A DNA stretch of 64,000 nucleotides from Arthrobacter subterraneus (lineage in GTDB: Bacteria > Actinomycetota > Actinomycetes > Actinomycetales > Micrococcaceae): NCBI RefSeq assembly GCF_900099735.1, contig NZ_FNDT01000001.1, positions 489,722 through 553,721 of the forward strand. The letters run 5' to 3'. Shown piece after piece: positions 1-8,037 of the stretch. The notes below the pieces were generated by a model. It was not told the origin of the DNA. It searched no databases and saw only the letters and a program-made list of their open reading frames with translations. Each line of letters opens with the position of its first letter. Within the stretch, counting starts at the first letter, position 1. The translations under genes and the position numbers were made by a program.

Positions 1-40
1 CACCCGGGTGCTTTCCCAGGCGGGCAGCGTCGCCGGCTGA
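1..40 (+). CDS. Possible 3' end of a gene entering from the left
   Basis: One forward frame (codons from base 2) is open from the window edge and ends at TGA 38-40 with the tail TRVLSQAGSVAG. It is followed by a clear promoter for paaI. The fragment is too short to assign a family, and any frame may stay open over 12 codons by chance. It is recorded because paaABCDE genes often lie next to paaI/paaK. Confidence 0.2.
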   Translation, partial: TRVLSQAGSVAG

Positions 41-73
41 TAGTTTCCCGGACGCCACACTCCCTTCATCTGC

Positions 74-117
74 TTGACAGTGGAGGCCCCTGAGGTATTA
101 CCTAATGAACGATCGGT
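74..117 (+). promoter_or_regulatory. paaI promoter with PaaR-type operator
   Basis: A perfect -35 box TTGACA lies at 74-79. After a 16-base spacer comes a -10-like TATTAC at 96-101. Directly downstream, 104-117 reads AATGAACGATCGGT, whose complement ACCGATCGTTCATT fits the ACCGnnCGnnC core also found before the TetR gene, paaZ and the thiolase. A repressor bound here would block initiation at this promoter. The boxes are seen in the sequence; the link to the TetR protein at 2004 is inferred. Confidence 0.6.
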
Positions 118-139
118 AAATAAATCTCGAGAGGCCTCC

Positions 140-628
140 ATGAAGGACACTGACGTCCGCCCCGTGCACCCCATGCTGGAGAAGGACTACGCCTCGCAGT
201 GGCTCGGCATCGAAGTGCTTCGCCTCGCGGACGGGCATGCCACCACCACCATGTTGGTCCGGGAGGAAATGCTCAACGGGTTCGGCATTGCCCACGGGGG
301 AATGATCTTCGCTTTCGCTGACACCGCGTTTGCGCTTGCCTGCAATCCCGTCGGTGAGACCGGCACCATCACCGTTGCCTCCGGCGTCGACATCAATTTC
401 CTGTCCTCCGCAATGCCCGGCGAGCAGCTCACTGCGGTGGCGCAGAAAAGCGCAGGTGCGGGACGCAGCGGAATCTATGACATCACGATCACCGCGGCTG
501 TGAAGGGCAGCGATCCCGACGACGGACGCCTCGTCGCGCTGTTCCGCGGCCGGTCACGCACGGTCCCCAACCACCGTAACCAGAACCTGCCCCCGTCCGA
601 AGACCTGTCCGGAAAGAGGAACCCATGA
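140..628 (+). CDS. paaI: Hydroxyphenylacetyl-CoA thioesterase PaaI
   Basis: A 162-residue hotdog-fold acyl-CoA thioesterase of the PaaI family, which frees CoA from dead-end intermediates of phenylacetate degradation. The family signature is present: Asn47, the HGG turn at 52-54 and catalytic Asp61 on the long helix. The start at 140 is chosen because GAGAGG (128-133) lies 6 bases upstream. A TTG at 74 would begin in the promoter and add an unrelated 22-residue leader. The stop overlaps the start of paaK (ATGA), so the two are translationally coupled. Confidence 0.9.
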   Translation: MKDTDVRPVHPMLEKDYASQWLGIEVLRLADGHATTTMLVREEMLNGFGIAHGGMIFAFADTAFALACNPVGETGTITVASGVDINFLSSAMPGEQLTAVAQKSAGAGRSGIYDITITAAVKGSDPDDGRLVALFRGRSRTVPNHRNQNLPPSEDLSGKRNP

Positions 629-1956
629 GCACCACCGCCATCAAGGCAACCGCCGCGGACACATCCACCTGGGATCCGGAGGAGAGCTTCGACCGCGCAC
701 GCATTGAGGAACTTCAGCTTGAGCGCCTGCAGTGGACGGTGAAGTACGCCTACGAGAATGTGGATCTCTACCGGCGCAAGTTCGACGACGCCGGTGTGCA
801 CCCGACGGACCTGCGTGAGCTATCAGATCTGGGGAAATTCCCCTACACCACCAAAGAAGACCTTCGCCAGACCTACCCGTTCGGGATGTTCGCCGTCCCG
901 CAGGAGCGGGTAGCCCGCATCCACGCCTCATCGGGAACCACGGGACGCCCCACCGTCGTCGGCTACACCTCCGGTGACCTGGACCGGTGGGCCACACTGG
1001 TTGCCCGATGCCTTCGCGCCAGCGGGGTGAAGAAGGGCCAGAAGGTCCACAACGCCTACGGCTACGGCCTGTTCACCGGCGGGCTGGGCGCACACGCAGG
1101 CGCTGAGAAACTCGGCTGCACCGTCATCCCCATCTCCGGTGGACAGACCGAACGCCAGGTCCAGCTCATCCAGGATTTCGAGCCGGATGCAATCCTCAGC
1201 ACTCCGACCTACCTGCTCACCATCCTTGATGCCATGGTGGCGGCCGGAATCGACCCCCAGGGGACCTCGCTGAAGACGGCCGTCCTCGGCGCCGAGCCGT
1301 GGACCACCCAGATGCGGGCCGAACTCGAGCAGCGGATGGGATTCGATGCCTGCGACATCTATGGTCTGTCCGAGGTGATGGGCCCGGGCGTGGCCGGCGA
1401 ATGCGTCGAGACGAAGGACGGCTCCCACATCTGGGAGGATCATTTCCGTCCGGAGATTATTGACCCCTTCACCGATGCAGTGCTCGACGACGGCCAGGCC
1501 GGGGAGCTCGTGTTCACTTCCCTGACCAAGGAAGCCCTGCCGATCATCCGCTACCGCACCCATGACCTCACCCGGCTGCTTCCGGGCACCGCGCGCCCGG
1601 GCATGCGGCGAATGGACCGGATCACGGGACGCAGCGATGACATGATCATCCTGCGCGGCGTGAACCTCTTCCCCACGCAAATCGAAGAGATTGCGCTGCG
1701 GATCCCCGCCCTGAGCCCGCACTTCCAGCTGGAACTCACCCGCCCTGAGGGGCAGCGGATGGACCAGCTGACCATCCGGATCGAACCGCGGGAGGGCGTC
1801 AGCGCGGATGACGCCGCGGCAGCAGCATCGGAGCTCAGCAAGCAGATCAAGATCCACATCGGCTCAAGCTGCGCAGTCTCCGTGGTGGAGCCCGGATCCC
1901 TGACCCGCTCAAGCGGAAAGCTGAAGCGGATCTACGACCTTCGGCCCAAGGCGTAG
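625..1956 (+). CDS. paaK: Phenylacetate-CoA ligase PaaK
   Basis: A 443-residue cytosolic member of the adenylate-forming enzymes. It activates phenylacetate to phenylacetyl-CoA with ATP and CoA, the entry step of the paa pathway. The AMP-binding P-loop SSGTTGRPT is at residues 102-110. The downstream stretches YGLSEVMGPG and RTHDLTRLL, and the C-terminal lid, match PaaK at the normal family length. It overlaps paaI by 4 bases and shares its promoter and operator. Confidence 0.95.
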   Translation: MSTTAIKATAADTSTWDPEESFDRARIEELQLERLQWTVKYAYENVDLYRRKFDDAGVHPTDLRELSDLGKFPYTTKEDLRQTYPFGMFAVPQERVARIHASSGTTGRPTVVGYTSGDLDRWATLVARCLRASGVKKGQKVHNAYGYGLFTGGLGAHAGAEKLGCTVIPISGGQTERQVQLIQDFEPDAILSTPTYLLTILDAMVAAGIDPQGTSLKTAVLGAEPWTTQMRAELEQRMGFDACDIYGLSEVMGPGVAGECVETKDGSHIWEDHFRPEIIDPFTDAVLDDGQAGELVFTSLTKEALPIIRYRTHDLTRLLPGTARPGMRRMDRITGRSDDMIILRGVNLFPTQIEEIALRIPALSPHFQLELTRPEGQRMDQLTIRIEPREGVSADDAAAAASELSKQIKIHIGSSCAVSVVEPGSLTRSSGKLKRIYDLRPKA

Positions 1957-1984
1957 CGCCGCGGCTGCGCGGCTTGCCGATCTG

Positions 1985-1998
1985 ACCGAACGTTCATG
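1985..1998 (+). promoter_or_regulatory. PaaR-type operator before the TetR gene
   Basis: The sequence ACCGAACGTTCATG matches the ACCGnnCGnnC core shared by the four sites in this island. It ends 6 bases before the TetR ATG at 2004, where a bound repressor would block its own transcription. Confidence 0.55.
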
Positions 1999-2003
1999 CG
2001 AAA

Positions 2004-2618
2004 ATGACTGGTATGCCCCCCTCTCAGGCTGCCAGCCGCCGTGGACGACCCGGATATGACCAGCAAACCGTCCTCAATATCGCCGTCGACGTCTTCAACC
2101 GGCACGGGTACGAGGCCACGTCCATGGGCGTCCTTGCCGAGAACCTGGGCATCAGCAAGTCGGCCATCTACCACCATGTGCCGTCAAAGGGCGACCTGCT
2201 GCGGCTCGCCCTGGACCATGCGCTCGGCGGACTGGAAGCCGTACTGACCGATGCGGACGCGACGGCCGGTAAGGCCGACCAGCGGCTTGAGTACGTGCTC
2301 CGGGGAACCATCGCCGTCCTGACGGAGCGGCTCCCCTTTGTGACGCTGTTGCTGCGGTTGCGCGGCAATACGGAGGTTGAGCGCGAGGCCCTTGAACGCC
2401 GTCGTGCCTTTGACCACAAGGTTGCCTCCCTCGTGGAGGCGGCCCGGTCGGAAGGGTCCATCCGCAAGGACATCGACCCGCGGACCACCACCAGGCTGCT
2501 GTTCGGCACCATTAACTCGGTGGTCGAGTGGTACAAGCCTGGCGGCCCAGTGACCCCGCAGAAGCTTGCCGACGACGTAATCGCCATGGTCTTCGAGGGC
2601 CTCCACCATCATCCGTGA
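2004..2618 (+). CDS. TetR/AcrR regulator, probable phenylacetate repressor (PaaR-like)
   Basis: A 204-residue TetR-type repressor. Residues 21-65 form the DNA-binding domain: LNIAVDVFNRHGYEATSM, then the helix-turn-helix ending SKSAIYHHVPSKGDLL. The rest is a helical ligand-binding domain. Its position directly after paaIK, and copies of one palindrome before itself, paaI, paaZ and the thiolase operon, suggest that it controls phenylacetate breakdown. The effector would be phenylacetyl-CoA by analogy with PaaR of Corynebacterium. An alternative start is ATG 2013. No ribosome-binding site is visible, so the mRNA may be leaderless. Confidence 0.85.
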   Translation: MTGMPPSQAASRRGRPGYDQQTVLNIAVDVFNRHGYEATSMGVLAENLGISKSAIYHHVPSKGDLLRLALDHALGGLEAVLTDADATAGKADQRLEYVLRGTIAVLTERLPFVTLLLRLRGNTEVEREALERRRAFDHKVASLVEAARSEGSIRKDIDPRTTTRLLFGTINSVVEWYKPGGPVTPQKLADDVIAMVFEGLHHHP

Positions 2619-2690
2619 GCCGTGAGGCAGACGCCTTGACTGTTCCCCTCTCCGTCTTCAACCGCCGTCGTTCCCACCGACTCGCCGCAT

Positions 2691-2722
2691 TCGTAGGGAA
2701 ACGGGGGGCTTGTTCCCAACGA
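2691..2722. repeat. Intergenic hairpin with GGGAAC/GTTCCC arms
   Basis: The arms TCGTAGGGAAAC (2691-2702) and GTTCCCAACGA (2712-2722) form an imperfect inverted repeat with a 9-base loop between the TetR gene and the DUF559 gene. It may act as a weak terminator for the TetR gene, although no T-run follows. A similar hairpin lies on the other side of the DUF559 gene. Confidence 0.4.
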
Positions 2723-2799
2723 TGACTTGCTCACGGTGGGATTCCCGGTTATCCACATAAGCCTCCTGCGCGGACTACCCTGTATGTATTCCGCGCAGG

Positions 2800-3615
2800 A
2801 TGGGCTACATGGATGTTGTCGCGGCTTTACTGATGCAAGGAGGCGTCGCCCGCCGAAGCGATCTCATTGCACTGGGAATTTCCCGGCAGAGCGTCGCTCA
2901 GGCGCTGACAGAGGAACGGATCACGCGCCCCACTCGCGGCGTCTACGCGGTGCATGGTGCGAGTCCGGCGCTGCTCAGCGCGTCCTGTGCTGGTGCCGAC
3001 CTCGCCTGCATCAGCGCTGCCAGCCACCAAGGGCTATGGATCCTTCGAGAGCCCTCGCTCATCCACGTGATTGTGGATCATGGACGTCCGCTCCCCGAGT
3101 CTTTTAGGGTTCATCGTCAGGCAAAGCCACTGACGATGGCCGATATCTGTGTTCAGAGCATGCGGTGCCTGCCGGAGCTCGATGCCCTGTGCATAGTGGA
3201 GTCGGCGGTGGTTCAGAAAAAGGTTTCCCTCCAGCATTTGCGGACACTGGCCACCGGCGCGCGGGATGCCCCGCTGCGGAGGATCATCGCGCTCGTTGAC
3301 CCTCATGCCGAGTCCATCCTCGAAACCGTTGGTCGGTACCACCTTCGGAACGCAGGCTTTCACGTCAGTTCACAGGTGTCCATTCCGGGCGTTGGACGGC
3401 TGGATCTTTTTGTCGACGGGATCCTTGGGATCGAAGCGGACGGCCGCGAGCATCACAGTGGCCCCAGAGAATTTGAGGAGGACCGGCGACGCTGGAACTT
3501 GCTCACGGTGAAAGGCATACCTGTCCTGCGTGTCAGCGCCAAGGTGATCCTCCGGCAGCCTGAGATCCTTGTCCAACTCGTTCGTGAGGGACTTGCCACC
3601 CGGAAATCCCAGTGA
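2800..3615 (+). CDS. AbiEi-like / DUF559 (VSR-type endonuclease fold) protein
   Basis: A 271-residue protein with two parts. The N-terminal half (about 8-120) looks like the AbiEi antitoxin-type winged helix common in actinobacteria: GGVARRSDLIALGISRQSV, then TRPTRGVYAV. The C-terminal part (about 170-260) has the DUF559 nuclease-like pattern, with ESILE (171-175), LDLF (201-204), IEADG (211-215) and HH (218-219). Known relatives share the PD-(D/E)XK/VSR fold, but their function is not established. It stands alone between paa genes, flanked by small hairpins, and may be an insertion into the island. Confidence 0.75.
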   Translation: MGYMDVVAALLMQGGVARRSDLIALGISRQSVAQALTEERITRPTRGVYAVHGASPALLSASCAGADLACISAASHQGLWILREPSLIHVIVDHGRPLPESFRVHRQAKPLTMADICVQSMRCLPELDALCIVESAVVQKKVSLQHLRTLATGARDAPLRRIIALVDPHAESILETVGRYHLRNAGFHVSSQVSIPGVGRLDLFVDGILGIEADGREHHSGPREFEEDRRRWNLLTVKGIPVLRVSAKVILRQPEILVQLVREGLATRKSQ

Positions 3616-3628
3616 CGCGCTGGGCCGC

Positions 3629-3653
3629 GTGGGAGCGAACCGCTCGTTCCCAC
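3629..3653. repeat. Hairpin after the DUF559 gene
   Basis: GTGGGAGCGA (3629-3638) and TCGTTCCCAC (3644-3653) pair at 9 of 10 positions around a 5-base loop. It lies in the 83-base gap between the convergent DUF559 gene and paaZ and may terminate one or both. The TCGTTCCCA word also occurs near 2669-2678 upstream of the same gene. Confidence 0.5.
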
Positions 3654-3698
3654 TGGGTCCGCGCAGACGCTGGGACTGACGGACGGCGCAGCGCGCTC

Positions 3699-5783
3699 CT
3701 ACTTCTCCACGAGGGTGAGCACGTCGTAGGTCGCCACGATCTCGTCATTCTGGTTGGTGAGCACGGCGTCCCAGGAAACCTCGCCGTACTCCTCATCCTC
3801 GCGCGGCGTGATGCGCTTGGCGGTGAGGGTCACACGGATGGAATCGCCCGCGGCAACCGGCGTGATGAACCGGAGGTTCTCAAGTCCGTAGTTCGCCAGC
3901 ACGGGACCCGGAGCGGGCTCAACGAAGAGCCCGGCGCCCCAGGAAAGCAGCAGGTATCCGTGCGCCACGATGCCGGGGAAGAACGGATTGGCGGCCGCGG
4001 CTTCCTCGTTGGTGTGCGCGTAGAACGTGTCGCCCGTGCTGTTCGCGAACGCTGTGATGTCCTCACGGGTCACCTGGCGGAGATCGGACCGGACGGCGTC
4101 GCCGATCCGCAGGGTCGCGAGGTTCTTCCGGAACGGGTGCTCCTTATCGAAGTTGCGGTCAGCGCCGGTGTGCCACACGCCGGTCACGGCGGTCAGCATG
4201 TTCGGTGACCCCTGCAGGGCGGTGCGCTGCATGTGGTGCAGCACTGAACGGATGCCGCCGAGTTCCTCACCGCCGCCCGCGCGCCCGGGCCCGCCGTGCA
4301 CCAGGTGCGGTACCGGCGATCCGTGTCCGGTGGAGGACCGGGCATCCTCACGGTTCAGGACCAGCACGCGGCCGTGGTGGGCGGCGATGCCGGTCACCAG
4401 CTCGCGGGCAATCGCCGGGTCGTTTGTGCACACAGTCGCCACCAGCGACCCCTCCCCCATGGCGGCCAGGCGGACGGCGTGGGCTACGTCGTCGTACCCC
4501 ACCACCGATGCAACCGGGCCGAAGGCCTCCACCGTGTGAAGTTCCACCGCGTCAGCGTTCTCCCAGGTCAGGAGGACCGGGGCCATGAAAGCGCCGCCCT
4601 CAGCGACGTCCACGGTTCCGTCCGCCTGCGTCACGCGAGGGGAATCGAGGGTGCCGTAGGCCAGCTCACCGCCGGCCGCGATCATCGACTCGACGGCGGC
4701 GCGGACATCGCGCAGCTGGTCCACCGAAGCGAGCGCACCCATGGTGACGCCCTCGGCGCGCGGGTCGCCGAGCGTGACGCGCTGTTCAATGCGTTCGCGG
4801 GCGGCAGCAACGACGTCGTTCACCAGGGCCTTGGGAACGAGGGTGCGGCGGATGCTGGTGCACTTCTGGCCGGCCTTGACGGTCATCTCCGTCACCAGGG
4901 ACTTGATGAACGCGTCGAATTCCGGGGTACCGGGAACGGCGTCCTCGCCGAGGATGGCGGCGTTGAGCGAGTCGGTTTCGGAGGAGAAACGGACGCCGCC
5001 GGTGGTCACGTTCTTGTGGGACTTCAGTCTGTGCGCGGTGGACGCCGACCCGGTGAAGAGGACCATGTCGCGGTAGTCGAGGGTGTCCAGGATATCCCGC
5101 GCCGGCCCGGAAATGAGCTGCAGGGAACCGGTGGGAAGAATGTTGGACTCGATGATGAGCTTCACGACGGCGGCCGTCACGTAACCCGTCGGCGTCGCGG
5201 GCTTCACGATGGTGGGCACGCCGGCCAGGAACGCGGGCGCCAGCTTCTCCAGCATGCCCCACACGGGGAAGTTGAACGCGTTGATCTGCACGGCCACGCC
5301 CGGGATGCGGGTGTAGATGTGTTCGCCGATGAAGGACCCGTCCTTTGACAGCACCTCGACGGGCCCGTCAATGACCACCTGCGAGTTCGGCAGTTCACGG
5401 CGGCCCTTGGAACCGAACGTGAACAGCACGCCGATGCCGCCGTCGATGTCCACCATCGAGTCGACCTTCGTGGCGCCGGTCCGGGCGGACAGCTCGTAGA
5501 GATGCTCGCGCTGCCCGTTCAGGAACTGGGCGAGTGCCTTCAGCTTCAGCGCCCGCTGATGGAATGTGAAGTTGCCAAGCTCGCTCTGGCCTGTGGTGCG
5601 GGCGTAATTGACGACGTCGGCAGTATCCAGCCCGCTGGTGCTCACCATGGCAAGCAGCTCTCCGGTACTGGCATCCCGTACTTCGGTGGCGTTGTCCGCG
5701 GACACCGCGTGCTGGTCGGGGGTCCACCAGGCGTCATGGATGAAGCTGGGGACAATGTCCACGCTGAGGGCGGTCGAAGTCAT
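3699..5783 (-). CDS. paaZ: Bifunctional PaaZ: oxepin-CoA hydrolase / semialdehyde dehydrogenase
   Basis: A 694-residue fusion, close to the 681 residues of E. coli PaaZ. The N-terminal part (about 1-520) is an aldehyde dehydrogenase: NFPVWG (171-176), FTGS (243-246), Glu269 in FSSETDS and the catalytic Cys308 in GQKCTS. The C-terminal part (about 550-694) is a MaoC-type hydratase with the FYAHTNEEAA...HGYLL motif. Together they open the oxepin-CoA ring and oxidise the resulting aldehyde to 3-oxo-5,6-dehydrosuberyl-CoA. AAAGG before ATG 5783 supports the start. A strong palindrome lies in the divergent promoter. Confidence 0.95.
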   Translation of the reverse strand: MTSTALSVDIVPSFIHDAWWTPDQHAVSADNATEVRDASTGELLAMVSTSGLDTADVVNYARTTGQSELGNFTFHQRALKLKALAQFLNGQREHLYELSARTGATKVDSMVDIDGGIGVLFTFGSKGRRELPNSQVVIDGPVEVLSKDGSFIGEHIYTRIPGVAVQINAFNFPVWGMLEKLAPAFLAGVPTIVKPATPTGYVTAAVVKLIIESNILPTGSLQLISGPARDILDTLDYRDMVLFTGSASTAHRLKSHKNVTTGGVRFSSETDSLNAAILGEDAVPGTPEFDAFIKSLVTEMTVKAGQKCTSIRRTLVPKALVNDVVAAARERIEQRVTLGDPRAEGVTMGALASVDQLRDVRAAVESMIAAGGELAYGTLDSPRVTQADGTVDVAEGGAFMAPVLLTWENADAVELHTVEAFGPVASVVGYDDVAHAVRLAAMGEGSLVATVCTNDPAIARELVTGIAAHHGRVLVLNREDARSSTGHGSPVPHLVHGGPGRAGGGEELGGIRSVLHHMQRTALQGSPNMLTAVTGVWHTGADRNFDKEHPFRKNLATLRIGDAVRSDLRQVTREDITAFANSTGDTFYAHTNEEAAAANPFFPGIVAHGYLLLSWGAGLFVEPAPGPVLANYGLENLRFITPVAAGDSIRVTLTAKRITPREDEEYGEVSWDAVLTNQNDEIVATYDVLTLVEK

Positions 5784-5825
5784 CGTTGACCTTTCGCGTT
5801 AGGGAGCTGCAGAAACGGGGCAAAC

Positions 5826-5849
5826 ATTACTGAACGGACGTTCGGTAAT
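5826..5849. promoter_or_regulatory. PaaR-type palindrome in the paaZ / thioesterase divergent promoter
   Basis: ATTACTGAACG (5826-5836) and CGTTCGGTAAT (5839-5849) form an 11-base inverted repeat with one mismatch and a 2-base centre. It contains the ACCGnnCGnnCGnt-type core seen at three other paa promoters. TAATAT (5846-5851) overlaps the right arm and could be the -10 box of the forward gene, so one bound dimer could repress both directions. This is the best-formed copy of the four. Confidence 0.7.
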
Positions 5850-5901
5850 ATATCCAGAGTACATGAACACGCAATCCCGCCACACCCCACAAGGAGCCCA
5901 A

Positions 5902-6300
5902 GTGACCGGCGAACCCTGGCAGATTACCCTCGGCGAACTCGACGAAAAGATGGGCGTGCAAATTCTTGAACAGTCCGTGGAGCGGGTGGTCGCAACCATG
6001 CCGGTCGAGGGGAACCGCCAGTCATTCGGCCTGCTGCACGGCGGCGCGTCCCTGGCGGTGGGCGAGGCCGTGGGATCCTGGGCGGCCGTCATCCACGCCA
6101 GCACGCTGGGCAAGACCGCGGTGGGCGTGGACGTCTCGGCGACGCACCACAAGTCGGCCCGCAACGGGACCATCACCATCACGGCCACCCCCATCCATCT
6201 GGGCCGCACCCTCACCACCCATGAGGTATTGATCACCAACGACGACGGCGTCCGCCTTTGCACCCTGCGCATCACCAACCTGCTGCTCGAGAAGAAATAA
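5902..6300 (+). CDS. Hotdog-fold acyl-CoA thioesterase (MenI/YdiI- or PaaI-type)
   Basis: A 132-residue thioesterase closest in pattern to E. coli YdiI (MenI): FGLLHGGAS with HGG at 46-48, the catalytic Glu55 in GEAVGS, and TPIHLGRT. GTG 5902 is preferred because AAGGAG (5891-5896) precedes it by 5 bases. ATG 5863 in the same frame would add 13 residues and has no ribosome-binding site. It shares a divergent promoter and palindrome with paaZ, which points to phenylacetate metabolism. A role in 1,4-dihydroxy-2-naphthoyl-CoA hydrolysis for menaquinone is also possible, since menB, menE and menA lie 6 kb away. Confidence 0.8.
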   Translation: MTGEPWQITLGELDEKMGVQILEQSVERVVATMPVEGNRQSFGLLHGGASLAVGEAVGSWAAVIHASTLGKTAVGVDVSATHHKSARNGTITITATPIHLGRTLTTHEVLITNDDGVRLCTLRITNLLLEKK

Positions 6301-6304
6301 GCCC

Positions 6305-7054
6305 TCAGTCGGTCAGCCGGCGCCGGACTGCGTCGATCTCCTGCCCGGATAACCCGGCGTTCCGGAGGTAGCCCTCGGCGTCGAATCCCTCCAGCAGCTC
6401 CAGGAGGTGACGGCGTGTGGCAGCGATCCACTCGTGCAGCTGCTCGGGCGACTTCGGGGTTTCGTGCGGCCGCTCCTGCCTGAGGTGGTGCTCATTGATC
6501 CCGTGCACGGCCAGCGCGTAGTCGTCGGCGATTGCCTCATGCGGAACGTCGGCGAGCGCCAGCAGCACCGCCGTGACCAGCCCGGTCCGGTCCCGTCCCG
6601 CGGAACAGTGCACGACGACGGCGCCTTCAGACTCCGCGATCACCCGCACCACTCCGGCAACCTTCCCGGGCCAGCGGCGGAGGTTCTCTCTGTAGTACTC
6701 CGGTGAGCTGAGGTACGGGCCGACGAGCTGCATGAATTCCTGATCGGACTGGTCTTCCGTAGGACAGTTCACCACCCGGAAGCGGTCCAGCATCGCGCTG
6801 TTCACCACGGGATCGGAATCGCGCCGGCCGCGCTCCCCCGGGTTCCGCAGGTCCACAACGGTGCGGACGCCGTCGTCGTACGCCTGCTGCCACCCGGCGT
6901 CGGTGAGCCATTCATGGCGGCCCATCCGGTAGAGCCGGCCGGGCCGGATGGAGGGGCTGACGCCGCCGAGATCGCGCGCGTTGACTGCGCCGTCCCAGGA
7001 CACCTTCCGGCTGATGCCCGCCCGCCGCACCTGCTCGAGGTCAATCCACGCCAT
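6305..7054 (-). CDS. Tyrosine-protein phosphatase (PTP/DSP family)
   Basis: About 249 residues with the cysteine phosphatase P-loop HCSAGRDRTG. Cys and Arg lie at 150 and 156, counting from ATG 7054. Upstream are the NARDLGG stretch and the VVDLRNPGER general-acid region typical of the bacterial Tyr_phosphatase3 family. ATG 7081 would add nine residues (MFIACYASG), and neither start has a clear ribosome-binding site. The substrate is unknown. It is convergent with the thioesterase, only 4 bases away. Confidence 0.85.
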   Translation of the reverse strand: MAWIDLEQVRRAGISRKVSWDGAVNARDLGGVSPSIRPGRLYRMGRHEWLTDAGWQQAYDDGVRTVVDLRNPGERGRRDSDPVVNSAMLDRFRVVNCPTEDQSDQEFMQLVGPYLSSPEYYRENLRRWPGKVAGVVRVIAESEGAVVVHCSAGRDRTGLVTAVLLALADVPHEAIADDYALAVHGINEHHLRQERPHETPKSPEQLHEWIAATRRHLLELLEGFDAEGYLRNAGLSGQEIDAVRRRLTD

Positions 7055-7128
7055 GCCCGAAGCGTAGCAAGCGATGAACACGCCGTGAGCCCCTATCCGC
7101 GCCGGTTTTTCGCGAGTATGTTGATGCG

Positions 7129-7968
7129 ATGAATCTCCTCCGCATGACCGCCGGCGCTCTCATGACCGTCGGGTTGATTGTCCCCGCTTCGGCCTCCGTG
7201 GCCGCTCCCCCTGTGCCGCTCGATTACGTCGCTGTGGGCGATTCCTACGCCGCCGGTTTCGGTGCCGGCTCCTATGTCAACGGCTGCGGCCAGTCACCGC
7301 TGGGGCTACCGGGCCTGCTGGATGCGCGGAAGCAGATCCAGCTGACCTTCAGCGCGGCATGTTCGGGTGCCCGGGCCGCCAACATCCCCGGCGGCGAGCC
7401 GGATGTTCCTGATATTCCGGATGTCCCTGAGCAGGTGGTAGGCCTTGCCGGGACCGGCGTCCTCGGCCCGCAGACGGACCTTGTGACGGTCGCTGCGGGC
7501 GGCAACGACGTTGACTTCGGCAGGATTGTCGGGGTCTGCGCCACCCAGCCGATCGAGGTCTGCCAAGAGGCCGTTGACTTCGCTGTGTTCCAGGCCCGGA
7601 CAACCGTGGCCGGGGACCTGGATGCCCTCTACGCCCAGCTGGACAGTGCCGCGCCGAACGCGCAGATCATCGTCACGGGCTATCCCCACCTGTTCTCGCC
7701 TGAGTTCGGGAACGCTCCGCTGCTTTCCCTCGAGGCGCAGGAGCTCTTCAATGCCGGCACGGACGCACTCAACGACGTCATCGAGGACCGCGCGGAAGCC
7801 GCGGGGTTCGATTTCGTGGACGTGGCCAAGCGGTTCGACAAGCACGGTATCGGTTCGCCGGAGCCCTGGATCATTTTCACGGGCTTCACCGCGATTGACG
7901 ATCTGCACCCCACCGCGAAGGGCTACCAGTCCGGCTACCTCCCGGAGGTCCGCAAGGCCATCGACTGA
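7129..7968 (+). CDS. Secreted SGNH/GDSL hydrolase
   Basis: A 279-residue exported esterase/lipase-like protein. Residues 1-26 form a Sec signal peptide (hydrophobic core AGALMTVGLIVP, cleavage near ASA-SVAA). The catalytic blocks are GDSY with Ser39, GGNDVDFG with the oxyanion-hole Asn, and DDLHP (257-261) with the catalytic Asp and His260. A short acidic PDVPDIPDVPEQ stretch lies near residue 90. It resembles the SGNH lipases of Streptomyces and Arthrobacter. The ester substrate cannot be told from sequence. Confidence 0.88.
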   Translation: MNLLRMTAGALMTVGLIVPASASVAAPPVPLDYVAVGDSYAAGFGAGSYVNGCGQSPLGLPGLLDARKQIQLTFSAACSGARAANIPGGEPDVPDIPDVPEQVVGLAGTGVLGPQTDLVTVAAGGNDVDFGRIVGVCATQPIEVCQEAVDFAVFQARTTVAGDLDALYAQLDSAAPNAQIIVTGYPHLFSPEFGNAPLLSLEAQELFNAGTDALNDVIEDRAEAAGFDFVDVAKRFDKHGIGSPEPWIIFTGFTAIDDLHPTAKGYQSGYLPEVRKAID

Positions 7969-7980
7969 CCCCATAAGAGA

Positions 7981-8034
7981 TTTTGTCGCCGTTCTGCTGT
8001 TCTGAGCGACGCATAACAGCAGAACGCGACAAAA
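7981..8034. repeat. Long intergenic inverted repeat with TGAGCG loop, copy 1
   Basis: Arms at 7981-8001 and 8015-8034 are complementary over 20 pairs with one bulged base. The 13-base loop contains CTGAGCGACG. It fills the gap between the convergent SGNH hydrolase and EEP genes. The outer arms are T-rich on the left and A-rich on the right, so it could terminate in both directions. Its loop word recurs in hairpins at 16991-17058 and 57954-58018. Confidence 0.75.
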
Positions 8035-8037
8035 ACG

